Shown here one piece after another: positions 22,928-29,550 of a DNA stretch of 64,000 nucleotides. The position numbers and the translations under genes are program-made. The stretch's first letter is position 1; every line of letters starts with the position of its first letter. The notes beneath the pieces were generated by a model that saw only the letters and a program-made list of their open reading frames with translations, ran no database searches and was not told the DNA's origin. Source of the stretch: Hallerella succinigenes (lineage in GTDB: Bacteria > Fibrobacterota > Fibrobacteria > Fibrobacterales > Fibrobacteraceae); NCBI RefSeq assembly GCF_002797675.1, contig NZ_PGEX01000001.1, positions 2,046,001 through 2,110,000 on the forward strand. Reading direction: 5' to 3'.

Positions 22928-23260
22928 CTAGAACGCCTCGGAGAACGACACGGTACCGTTGAGGTAGCGGTGCACCAGGCTGTTGATGAGCGTCTGGTAG
23001 TTAACGCCCATGCGTGCGGCCTTGGCCTTTATCCCGTCGATGTCTTCGCAGTCCATACGGAGCGAGACCATCCTCTTCCGGCTATCGGCGGCTCGTTCCT
23101 TGGCTGCTGCAATCGCATTCTGCAAGGCGCCCGGACCGCTGAAAGACAGTCCGTTCCTAACGGCCCACTCGTGGTCTGCAAGTTCCTCTGCCTCGGAGCG
23201 GTTCTCGAAGTACGCTGCCTTTTCGGCGGCATCAAGTTCTATTTCGTCAGCTTTTTCCAT
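22928..23260 (-). CDS. C18: CopG/BrnA-like antitoxin
   Basis: 110 residues. The C-terminal part RMVSLRMDCEDIDGIKAKAA then MGVNYQTLINSLVHRYL is a ribbon-helix-helix pattern as in BrnA/CopG antitoxins. The N-terminal half is acidic. It overlaps the upstream toxin-like gene by 22 bp. Confidence 0.65.
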   Translation of the reverse strand: MEKADEIELDAAEKAAYFENRSEAEELADHEWAVRNGLSFSGPGALQNAIAAAKERAADSRKRMVSLRMDCEDIDGIKAKAARMGVNYQTLINSLVHRYLNGTVSFSEAF

Positions 23261-23493
23261 TGGTTGTCCCTCAGCTTGAAAGCGGTTGTCACGGTGTTGG
23301 TAACGTAGGAATAGACCACCTTGCAGAACTGCCCGGAAAGGACGGCCAGGATTTCGATGCAGTCCTCGTATTCCTTGGACTGTTCCGCCTTGACCACGGG
23401 AATCTTCTCGTCAAAGAGGTCCCGTACATCCTGCTCTGAAATGGAGCATTTAGCCATGTGTCCTTTCGCGTGGTCGCCGATTCTAACGTTCAT
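23239..23493 (-). CDS. C18: DUF4258/BrnT-like toxin candidate
   Basis: 84 residues (MNVRIGDHAKGHMAKCSISE, then EDCIEILAVLSGQFCKVVYS). The early His followed by SISEQDVRDLF fits DUF4258-type proteins related to BrnT RNase toxins. First gene of a five-gene operon and overlapping its antitoxin. Confidence in the toxin role is moderate. Confidence 0.6.
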   Translation of the reverse strand: MNVRIGDHAKGHMAKCSISEQDVRDLFDEKIPVVKAEQSKEYEDCIEILAVLSGQFCKVVYSYVTNTVTTAFKLRDNQWKKLTK

Positions 23494-23499
23494 GCCGAT

Positions 23500-23528
23500 A
23501 ATATATATTATATTTTTGACATTGTCAA
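23500..23528 (-). promoter_or_regulatory. C18: consensus promoter of the toxin-antitoxin operon
   Basis: On the minus strand TTGACA and TATATT are exactly 17 bp apart, seven bases before ATG 23493. This is one of the best sigma-70-type promoters in the window and lies wholly inside the cassette. TTGACAATGTCAA at the -35 is palindromic and may be the antitoxin operator. Confidence 0.75.
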
Positions 23529-23622
23529 TACACTTTCAAGATTTTTCAAAAAAATATATCCAAGCCCCGTTGGCTCTCTTTCCGGAAAAAAGGAATCCCG
23601 CTTTTCGGGGAGGGATTCTTCT

Positions 23623-23657
23623 GTCTTATAAGGGCTCTTTACGAGATGAGGTAAAAC
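23623..23657 (+). repeat. Array repeat R19 (consensus)
   Basis: Perfect consensus. It opens C19 (743 bp). Confidence 0.95.
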
Positions 23658-24027
23658 TTCAAGCGGACGGCGATGGAGACGATAAACCAGTTCGTGAGCC
23701 GCCACGATTACGCCGAATTTATACGCAACATGGGCGGCAGGGTGTACAACAAGGCGGATGTCCTAGACAACGGCGGGGGGGTACAGGAACTGGGTTCGGA
23801 CGTTACGCGATTTTATAAGAACGAAAAATCTTGATGAAGCAAAGATTCTTACTGAATTTAGGGACAAACTGCTAAATGGTCGGTATGACGAACTTGATTC
23901 AGTCCTTTATGACTTTTTCAGAAAAAACAGCGGAACAAAAAAGTCATTGGATGAAGTCATGTCTACTTTTGAAAATTGTAAAGATTCCAATGATTTTATA
24001 TCTTTCCTTAGTCGCAGTAATCCATAA
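23658..24027 (+). pseudogene. C19: phage MuF-like toxin tail with a frameshift
   Basis: From R19 the frame reads FKRTAMETINQFVSRHDYAE and VYNKADVLDN up to a run of seven G at 23775-23781. A shift of one base there connects to YRNWVRTLRDFIRTKNLDEA and on to the same tail seen in C14, ending at TAA 24025-24027. So the fragment is a longer piece of the C14 toxin gene in the opposite orientation, broken at a homopolymer. It overlaps the opposing immunity-like gene by 20 bp. Confidence 0.6.
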
Positions 24028-24277
24028 TCATTGGGGCCTTTGCTGCGAGTTCGGAATAGTGCTTGCACTTATTGTTGTTTCTTGGGCGACTGTGCAAACC
24101 TCCATACAATTCAACAATATCCCTGCATCCAGCATAGGGGCTGTTGACGACGCTTTGGAGGTATTCGAAGCGCCTTTCCCAGTCAAAGCCGGTAACTGCC
24201 TTGAACTGTTCCGGCGTTATGTCGTGGTCAAGGACGCTTTCGTATTTCCAGAAGAATTCTTTTTTCTGTTCAGCCAT
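24008..24277 (-). CDS. C19: 89-residue immunity-like protein, MAEQKKEFFW family
   Basis: Apparently the same protein as in C14 but on the minus strand. The sequence upstream differs: here it joins the end of an XRE antitoxin gene through the TATTCGGATATG(T)AGG leader, as in C9, whereas C14 has a different upstream region. Confidence 0.65.
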   Translation of the reverse strand: MAEQKKEFFWKYESVLDHDITPEQFKAVTGFDWERRFEYLQSVVNSPYAGCRDIVELYGGLHSRPRNNNKCKHYSELAAKAPMIMDYCD

Positions 24278-24304
24278 AATCAAACCTACATATCCGAATA
24301 TAGG

Positions 24305-24400
24305 TTATTTTTCCTTGTAGAACATCTCGTAGGACGTGCCAAGGGCATCCGCAAGCCTCATCGCCATCTGCATGGTGATTGGGCGCGTTCCGCGTTCAAG
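24305..24400 (-). pseudogene. C19: last 31 codons of the XRE antitoxin, cut by R20
   Basis: LERGTRPITMQMAMRLADAL then GTSYEMFYKEK, matching the end of the complete antitoxin in C9 (10575-10961). The repeat boundary falls inside the helix-turn-helix. Confidence 0.75.
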
Positions 24401-24435
24401 GTCTTATAAGGGCTCTTTACGAGATGAGGTAAAAC
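24401..24435 (+). repeat. Array repeat R20 (last, consensus)
   Basis: Perfect consensus. No further copy was seen downstream in the window. Confidence 0.95.
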
Positions 24436-24450
24436 TCTAAAGGAGGCTCT

Positions 24451-24667
24451 ATGGATTACAGCAGTTATAAATTTTATCGAGGCGAAGAAGAATGCCCCGA
24501 AAAATTCGACTCTGAACAGAGCCGTCTATGGAATGCAGAACGCATTTTTGAAATGGACTTTCAAAAAAACGAAAGTTCGGACTGGTATGCTTTTTTTTGA
24601 GGAATGCGAAGTTGGCGGAAAAAACGCAAGCCAAATATTCATCCAAAAATTAGACGAAACTGAGTAA
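24451..24667 (+). pseudogene. Small immunity-like gene with a frameshift at a T run
   Basis: ATG 24451 with AAAGGAGG upstream encodes MDYSSYKFYRGEEECPEKFD to SSDWYAFF, then a run of eight T (24591-24598) shifts it into TGA. With one T fewer it continues EECEVGGKNASQIFIQ to LDETE at 24667. Acidic and rich in aromatic residues like the other cassette proteins. This may be a sequencing error, a real mutation or a slippery site. Confidence 0.55.
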
Positions 24668-24762
24668 GAAAAGCCTAAAGATACAAGCAAAAAATGGATT
24701 TTTAATCTTTGGCTTGACTACTATCCCTGCCTTTTTTGCTTGTAGGCGAATTGGAGTAGAAG

Positions 24763-25162
24763 ATGAATGAAGTTGAAAGCAAAATTCTTGTGTTGAGAGG
24801 TCAGCGAGTTATCCTTGATTGCGATTGGTTAATGTTGCCAAGCTAAAATACAGTCCTGTAAATCCGACAGCCTTTACTGAACGCGGTCTCTACATGCTTG
24901 CCACAATTTTGAAAGGGCGTGTCGCAACGCAAACAACTGTCTCGTGCCATTGCTCGCGTTCCTGAAGTTGTTGATGAAAATGAAAAGAAGTCGTTGTTGA
25001 AAGTAAAAAAGGCGTGGAGTTGAATGCATCTATCTACCTGAGCGTCCGTCTTGTTCCCGTTGTTGAAATTGTCGCAGTTTCAGATAGAGAACAAGAGAAA
25101 ACTCTATTTGTCCCAAAGATAGATTTTTTGGAATGCCCAAAAATGTCAAAAATGAGCAAATA
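24763..25162 (+). pseudogene. Decayed ORF6N-domain (KilA-N-associated) protein
   Basis: Starts MNEVESKILVLRGQRVILD, the typical beginning of ORF6N-domain phage antirepressor-like proteins, then loses frame. A later piece reads AFTERGLYMLATILKGRVAT, the second hallmark of the family. Several frameshifts separate the pieces, so no product is expected. Confidence 0.65.
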
Positions 25163-25282
25163 GGTACATCTTAGAGAAATTTGAAAAAATATTTTTTTTT
25201 CGATTGACTTTTTCCTCGAAAGATGGTATATTGTTTTGTGTTCGCTGAACGACGAATGTGTAATGCTGTAATAGGAGACGAT

Positions 25283-25654
25283 ATGAAAACATTGGATTCT
25301 TTTGGGTCTTACATTTCCGAGAAACGCCGAGAGCGAGGACTTTCGTTGAGAAGATTTGCAGAATTGATAGGCAAAGCCCCCTCTTATGTTTGTGACATCG
25401 AAAAAGGCAAAAAGAACCCCGTTGAAAAAGACTTTCTTGAAAAGATCGCAAATGTACTGAACCTTCTTGAAAACGAAAAAAACAAGTTGTTTGACCTATC
25501 GGCTAATGCTAGGCGTGATGTCGCACCGACTGATTTAACCGAGTATATCAAGGCGACTCCTCTTGCCGCAATTGCACTCCGTTCTGCGAAAAGCTCAAAA
25601 ATTACAGACGAGCAATGGCGCAAAATTATTGATATAATCCAGAAGGTAAAATGA
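25283..25654 (+). CDS. XRE-family transcriptional regulator
   Basis: 123 residues. ATG 25283 is chosen for AGGAG five bases upstream, since an earlier in-frame start adds an unlikely extension. Helix-turn-helix at residues 8-60 (LSLRRFAELIGKAPSYVCDI). Overlaps the next gene by ATGA. With an ImmA-type protease downstream this is the classical repressor / anti-repressor protease pair of mobile elements. Confidence 0.8.
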   Translation: MKTLDSFGSYISEKRRERGLSLRRFAELIGKAPSYVCDIEKGKKNPVEKDFLEKIANVLNLLENEKNKLFDLSANARRDVAPTDLTEYIKATPLAAIALRSAKSSKITDEQWRKIIDIIQKVK

Positions 25655-26343
25655 ACGACTTCATTGATTACTCTTGTATTTCTATGGACGAAAGAGGCGT
25701 ATATTGTGTTAGCTACGCCCAAATCGAGCGTGCTGTGGAAAAATATTTACAGGAGAATCACCCTGAAGTATTGCTGGCTCCACAAAGGATTCCTATTGAA
25801 GAATGGATCGATTCGGGCGAATACAGTTTTATACTGGACATGCGCAATATAGCCTATCCTCAAGCCAAGGGAATCACAGCGTTTTCAAAGATGGTCATTT
25901 GGTCTATTGACTGCGAAACGAATGAAATTCGAGGAATACCTATTGAAGAATCTACGATTGTCATAGATGAATCGCTACCTCCCGTAGAAATCAGGTTTAC
26001 TGCGGCTCATGAAGTCGTCCATATCAAAATGCATTCCTATTACTTTATGCGTCATTCCAATGCAATTGCAGCGAATTCAAATGTTATCAGCCTGAGTTCC
26101 TATTTACGTAAACCGATTTGGTGGCTTGAGCGACAAGCGAATTATGGTGCAGGGGCACTACTGATGCCTCGGGTTACTTTATCATTGCTGTTCAAGATAT
26201 TCTTTCAGACAACAAAGACGTTCAAGATTCCTAAAAATGATCCTCGATGTTGCGAATTTGTCAATTCGATTTGTGAAATTTATGATGTAAGCATGAGTGC
26301 CGCTCGTATTAGGCTCAAACAATTAGATTTGCTGGAGGAATAG
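25651..26343 (+). CDS. ImmA/IrrE-family metallo-endopeptidase
   Basis: 230 residues with the zinc motif in FTAAHEVVHIKMHSY (HExxH) at about residue 118. Family members cleave the partner XRE repressor in response to a signal and so induce a mobile element or stress genes. Translationally coupled to the XRE gene. Confidence 0.82.
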   Translation: MNDFIDYSCISMDERGVYCVSYAQIERAVEKYLQENHPEVLLAPQRIPIEEWIDSGEYSFILDMRNIAYPQAKGITAFSKMVIWSIDCETNEIRGIPIEESTIVIDESLPPVEIRFTAAHEVVHIKMHSYYFMRHSNAIAANSNVISLSSYLRKPIWWLERQANYGAGALLMPRVTLSLLFKIFFQTTKTFKIPKNDPRCCEFVNSICEIYDVSMSAARIRLKQLDLLEE

Positions 26344-26346
26344 AAT

Positions 26347-26814
26347 ATGGGTTCAATGAGGTGTTTTTGTGGCTATGGAATGCGGAATTCTGACAGCATA
26401 AATCAAATAGAACTTTCGCTTTTCAAACTTGATGATGTCAAGTCTGCTATAGAAAAGGGAGTTAAATTGAAGGACCTTCCGTATCTTTATGATGAAATTG
26501 AAGTTTGGCGGTGTCCGGTATGCGGACGATGGGATTTTGTCTCATCAGAGTTCAATTATCGAATGGTTCCTGCCGAGTCCGAGGCGGATGTGTCAGAATG
26601 TATGGACGAAGATGATGTCGTGTTAATTGAATACGACTTGCGCTCTGCGAATAACGCATTCTCCATCTCCGGAGAAATAACTGTTTCGGATTTTCTAAAG
26701 CTGGATGAAGATTTCGCCAAGATTCGTTATCTTAGGGTAAATCCTCGGAGAATGTTGTTGTACAGGGATTCTGCAATGTTGAAGCCTGTCAAATGTTATA
26801 AACAAGAAAAATAA
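26347..26814 (+). CDS. Unknown protein with two zinc-ribbon-like Cys pairs
   Basis: 155 residues, ATG with GGAGG upstream. The Cys pairs MRCFCGYG and CPVCGRWDF, about 50 residues apart, suggest a zinc ribbon. The C-terminal half is acidic. Same operon as the XRE and protease genes, 3 bp spacing. No family recognised. Confidence 0.6.
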   Translation: MGSMRCFCGYGMRNSDSINQIELSLFKLDDVKSAIEKGVKLKDLPYLYDEIEVWRCPVCGRWDFVSSEFNYRMVPAESEADVSECMDEDDVVLIEYDLRSANNAFSISGEITVSDFLKLDEDFAKIRYLRVNPRRMLLYRDSAMLKPVKCYKQEK

Positions 26815-26862
26815 AATTTTTTATCAGTAATGTTCGCCGTGAGACGAACGAAGGAGATTGTC

Positions 26863-27345
26863 ATGGGTGGATATGGCGGCCAATCCGGCAGAAAAAAGGG
26901 AAAAGGATTTCTTAATACGGCAGGAAATCCTGTCAAGGACAAAAATGCGGTTGAAGTTGCCGAATATTATCTGGGCATGGGCAAATATGTTGCATTTTTG
27001 AAGGAGACTCCCAATGATCATAAAAGGGCGGATTTGATGGTTGAAGGTGCTCCTGTCGAAGTGAAGGGAGTTGAGGGAGCGAATTCCAATACCATTTGTA
27101 CTAGCAGTTTAGCAAAGGCGGTCAAGCAAATACGAGCTACAATTTCAGAATCCAGGTGGTATGCGAATAAGGAAAATAGCAAAATCATCCTGCTTTCTAG
27201 GCATAAGACAGACGCCGAAGGTAAAAATGCTATTGACGCTGTGATGGAAGGCTATAAGGCAGCTCTTCGAAAAGGAATATTGAGACCGAACGATAAGGTG
27301 GAATATTGGTTCAAGAAAGGAAATAAAAGACGATTATGGAATTGA
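26863..27345 (+). CDS. PD-(D/E)xK nuclease-like protein, CdiA_C type
   Basis: 160 residues from ATG 26863 (AAGGAG upstream). HKRADLMVEGAPVEVKGVEG gives D...E-x-K, then a strand KIILLSRHKTD, as in the CdiA C-terminal tRNA nuclease family and related PD-(D/E)xK enzymes. Here it stands alone without a toxin delivery domain. It may be a defence effector or an internal nuclease controlled by the neighbouring regulator/protease pair. The family assignment is from motif only. Confidence 0.6.
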   Translation: MGGYGGQSGRKKGKGFLNTAGNPVKDKNAVEVAEYYLGMGKYVAFLKETPNDHKRADLMVEGAPVEVKGVEGANSNTICTSSLAKAVKQIRATISESRWYANKENSKIILLSRHKTDAEGKNAIDAVMEGYKAALRKGILRPNDKVEYWFKKGNKRRLWN

Positions 27346-27372
27346 ATGCATATGCATAGAGTTTGAATAGAG

Positions 27373-28035
27373 ATGTTTATGATTAAGGCAGATCAAATAA
27401 CGTTGGATCATTTGCTCATACAACAGGGAGCTTTGTTTACAGGTACTTTGATGGTTCCTTCATTGTCTTCTATTGAAGATGTTCCAGATATGGAAAATTG
27501 CATACCTATCAATCTTGCTATCAAAGCGGGGGGTGTAGGACATTGGGGGCATTGCTTTGTCAAAGATGAACTCCAAAATAAATATTGGAATAGCCCCTAC
27601 GCGTATATTCCTACATTGAAGAATTTGGAAGGAGTTATCGGACCTGATTTCAGCTTGTATAGGGACTATTCGCTTGAACGGCAGCAGTGGAACTGTTACC
27701 GCAATCGAGTGATTGCCTATCATTGGCAAAAAAACGGCATAAATGTAATCCCAACTGCAAGCTGGAGTACTCCGGATAGTTTTGAATGGTGTTGGCAGGG
27801 GTTGCCATCAAATTCTGCTCTTGCAATAACGACAAATGGTATTGTATCCGAAAAGGAAGGTACGCGACTTTTCATTATTGGTTTGGACGAATTGATTCAA
27901 AGAAAGAACCCACATAGTTTGATTGTATGTGGGCATTTCTTCCCTTGGATGCAAGAAAAATACCCGCAAGTTCGTATGATTCGGATAAAAAGTTACGGAC
28001 AAATCTGGAACGAAAGGAAAAAAGCAATGCGATAG
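27373..28035 (+). CDS. DUF4417-domain protein
   Basis: 220 residues. GPDFSLYRDYSLERQQWNCY then RNRVIAYHWQKNGINVIP is characteristic of DUF4417, a family often found on mobile elements with unknown function. Ends QIWNERKKAMR. Probably last gene of the operon. Core genes start 70 bp further on. Confidence 0.75.
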   Translation: MFMIKADQITLDHLLIQQGALFTGTLMVPSLSSIEDVPDMENCIPINLAIKAGGVGHWGHCFVKDELQNKYWNSPYAYIPTLKNLEGVIGPDFSLYRDYSLERQQWNCYRNRVIAYHWQKNGINVIPTASWSTPDSFEWCWQGLPSNSALAITTNGIVSEKEGTRLFIIGLDELIQRKNPHSLIVCGHFFPWMQEKYPQVRMIRIKSYGQIWNERKKAMR

Positions 28036-28108
28036 ATTTTTGAAATGATGCAAGTTGTCAAATATTTTACATATACTTTAAAGAAGAAAATTCTCCAAGC
28101 AGGTTTAT

Positions 28109-29119
28109 ATGAAATTCGGAATTCTAGGCTGTGGACATATTGCTGGCAAAATGACTTGTGCTGTAAAGGCTCTCCAAGAACAGGGCTATGGCGTCGAAGC
28201 CTATGCAATCGCTTCCCGAAGCTTGGAAAAAGCTCAAAATTTTGCCGCGGAAAATGGATTTGAAAAAGCTTATGGCAGCTATGAAGAACTTGCGCAAGAC
28301 CCGGACGTGGATCTCATTTACATCGCTACTCCGCATTCCGAACATGCCGCCCATTCCTTGCTTTGCATTGAACATTCCAAAAATCTGCTGGTGGAAAAAG
28401 CGTTCACGGTAAATGCGGACGAAGCTTCTTATGTAATCGCGCGTGCCAAAGAAAAGGGGACTTTCCTTTGTGAAGCCATGTGGACGCGCTTTTTGCCGGC
28501 AGTTCAAATGATCAGGGAAAAAATTTTGCAAGGGACAATCGGAAAAGTCGAAACCGTCGAGGCGGATTTTTCGATGCCACTTTCGCACCGTGAACGTCTT
28601 CGCGATCCCAAACTTGCGGGCGGCGCTCTTCTGGACCTGGGCGTTTAGAGCTTGACTTTTGCCGATATCTTCCTCACCGATCCGCAAATCGGAGGCAAAG
28701 ACAATCGGGTGGAAAATACGGAAACAAAAAGCGTTGCGTTCCCGACAGGCGTCGATGCCACGGACTGGATCAACTTGACCTACAGCCACGGGCAAAAGGC
28801 TTATCTAAAAACATCCATGGTGGCGCCGACCCATAACGAAGGCACTATTTATGGAACCAAGGGCTTTATCCATGTACAGAACCTGAACGATATGGTCGAA
28901 ATCCAGATTTTCGATTATTCAGGAACTTTAACGGAATCCATCGTCCCTTCAAAGATTGCGAACTTTTACGAGTACGAAGTTCTTGCCTGCAAAAAGGCAA
29001 TCGAAGAAGGACGGAAGGAATGTGCGGAAATGCCGTGGGCTAAAACCCTCGAAATCATGAAAGTTCTCGACAGTCTACGAAATTCTTGGTATATTGAGAG
29101 TGTACGTTCTACGAGGTAA
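28109..29119 (+). pseudogene. Gfo/Idh/MocA oxidoreductase with an in-frame TAG
   Basis: The Rossmann start MKFGILGCGHIAGKMTCAVK and the motif YIATPHSEHAAHSL, VEKAFTVNADEAS identify an NAD(P)-dependent sugar or diol dehydrogenase. The frame is broken by TAG at 28646-28648, at the position where the family has a Tyr in LDLGVYSL, and continues unchanged to 29119. Without the stop it is 336 residues, normal for the family. It is either a recent nonsense mutation or a sequencing error. Confidence 0.8.
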
Positions 29120-29124
29120 GCTTT

Positions 29125-29547
29125 ATGCCGGCAAGTGTGGAACAGTTGATTTCGGAATGCTCGCCCCTTTTGGAAAAGGATTCGGTCGTTTTCCAGGAGC
29201 TGCTGACCTATTTTAATGGCGACGCGAAAATCGCTCCTGACTTGCACGACCTTCGGGAATTTTTGGTGCCGCATCGGCTTTATAAAGTGGTCAAAATCGT
29301 GGAGACTTCTTTTATGAAGTGCGCCTATGCGCTGGTGGATAACTATCCGGAATGTACGCGCGCTTTGGGAATGCTCCGCTATTACCGCTCGCCGAACGCA
29401 ATGATCTGGCAAGACGTGGAAAAGGCGGAAAATATTATTTCTAATTCGTTGACGATGGATGTATACGGCTGGAAGCCGGATTCGTTTACCGCTTTCGAAA
29501 AAGTCGGCGGCGATCAGTTTGAACTAACCGCGATTCTCGCCTTTTAA
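29125..29547 (+). CDS. Conserved unknown protein
   Basis: 140 residues (MPASVEQLISECSPLLEKDS), probably mostly helical, no motif recognised. It lies 5 bp after the broken oxidoreductase and convergent with the next gene. Confidence 0.6.
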   Translation: MPASVEQLISECSPLLEKDSVVFQELLTYFNGDAKIAPDLHDLREFLVPHRLYKVVKIVETSFMKCAYALVDNYPECTRALGMLRYYRSPNAMIWQDVEKAENIISNSLTMDVYGWKPDSFTAFEKVGGDQFELTAILAF

Positions 29548-29550
29548 TTT

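Larger units (their letters stand above)
2716..24435 (+). CRISPR. CRISPR-like array with gene-sized cassettes instead of spacers
   Basis: Twenty copies of a 35-bp repeat (starts GTCTTATAAGGGCTC, ends GAGATGAGGTAAAAC), all in the same orientation, begin 59 bp after cas2. Fourteen copies are identical and six differ by one base. The ends GTCTTA and TAAAAC form an imperfect terminal inverted repeat, and the -AAAAC end resembles type II CRISPR repeats. The 19 intervals measure 950, 188, 3678, 208, 312, 552, 311, 699, 1817, 2024, 2096, 471, 526, 508, 1943, 1672, 545, 1777 and 743 bp. They hold complete and truncated genes, mainly phage toxin tails with small immunity-like genes, plus two toxin-antitoxin modules, tet(O)-tet(40) and three IS elements. 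No normal 30-40 bp spacer is present. No integron integrase, attC-like fold or tyrosine recombinase is seen. Function is inferred. Confidence 0.85.

Noticed and set aside
2716-24435. Ordinary CRISPR array with missed spacers
   Set aside because: Intervals were measured base by base and the smallest is 188 bp; no additional partial repeats are seen inside the intervals.
2716-24435. Classical integron cassette array
   Set aside because: No integrase gene, and the repeat does not show the long imperfect palindrome of attC; cassettes also lack the one-gene-per-site order and are cut inside genes.
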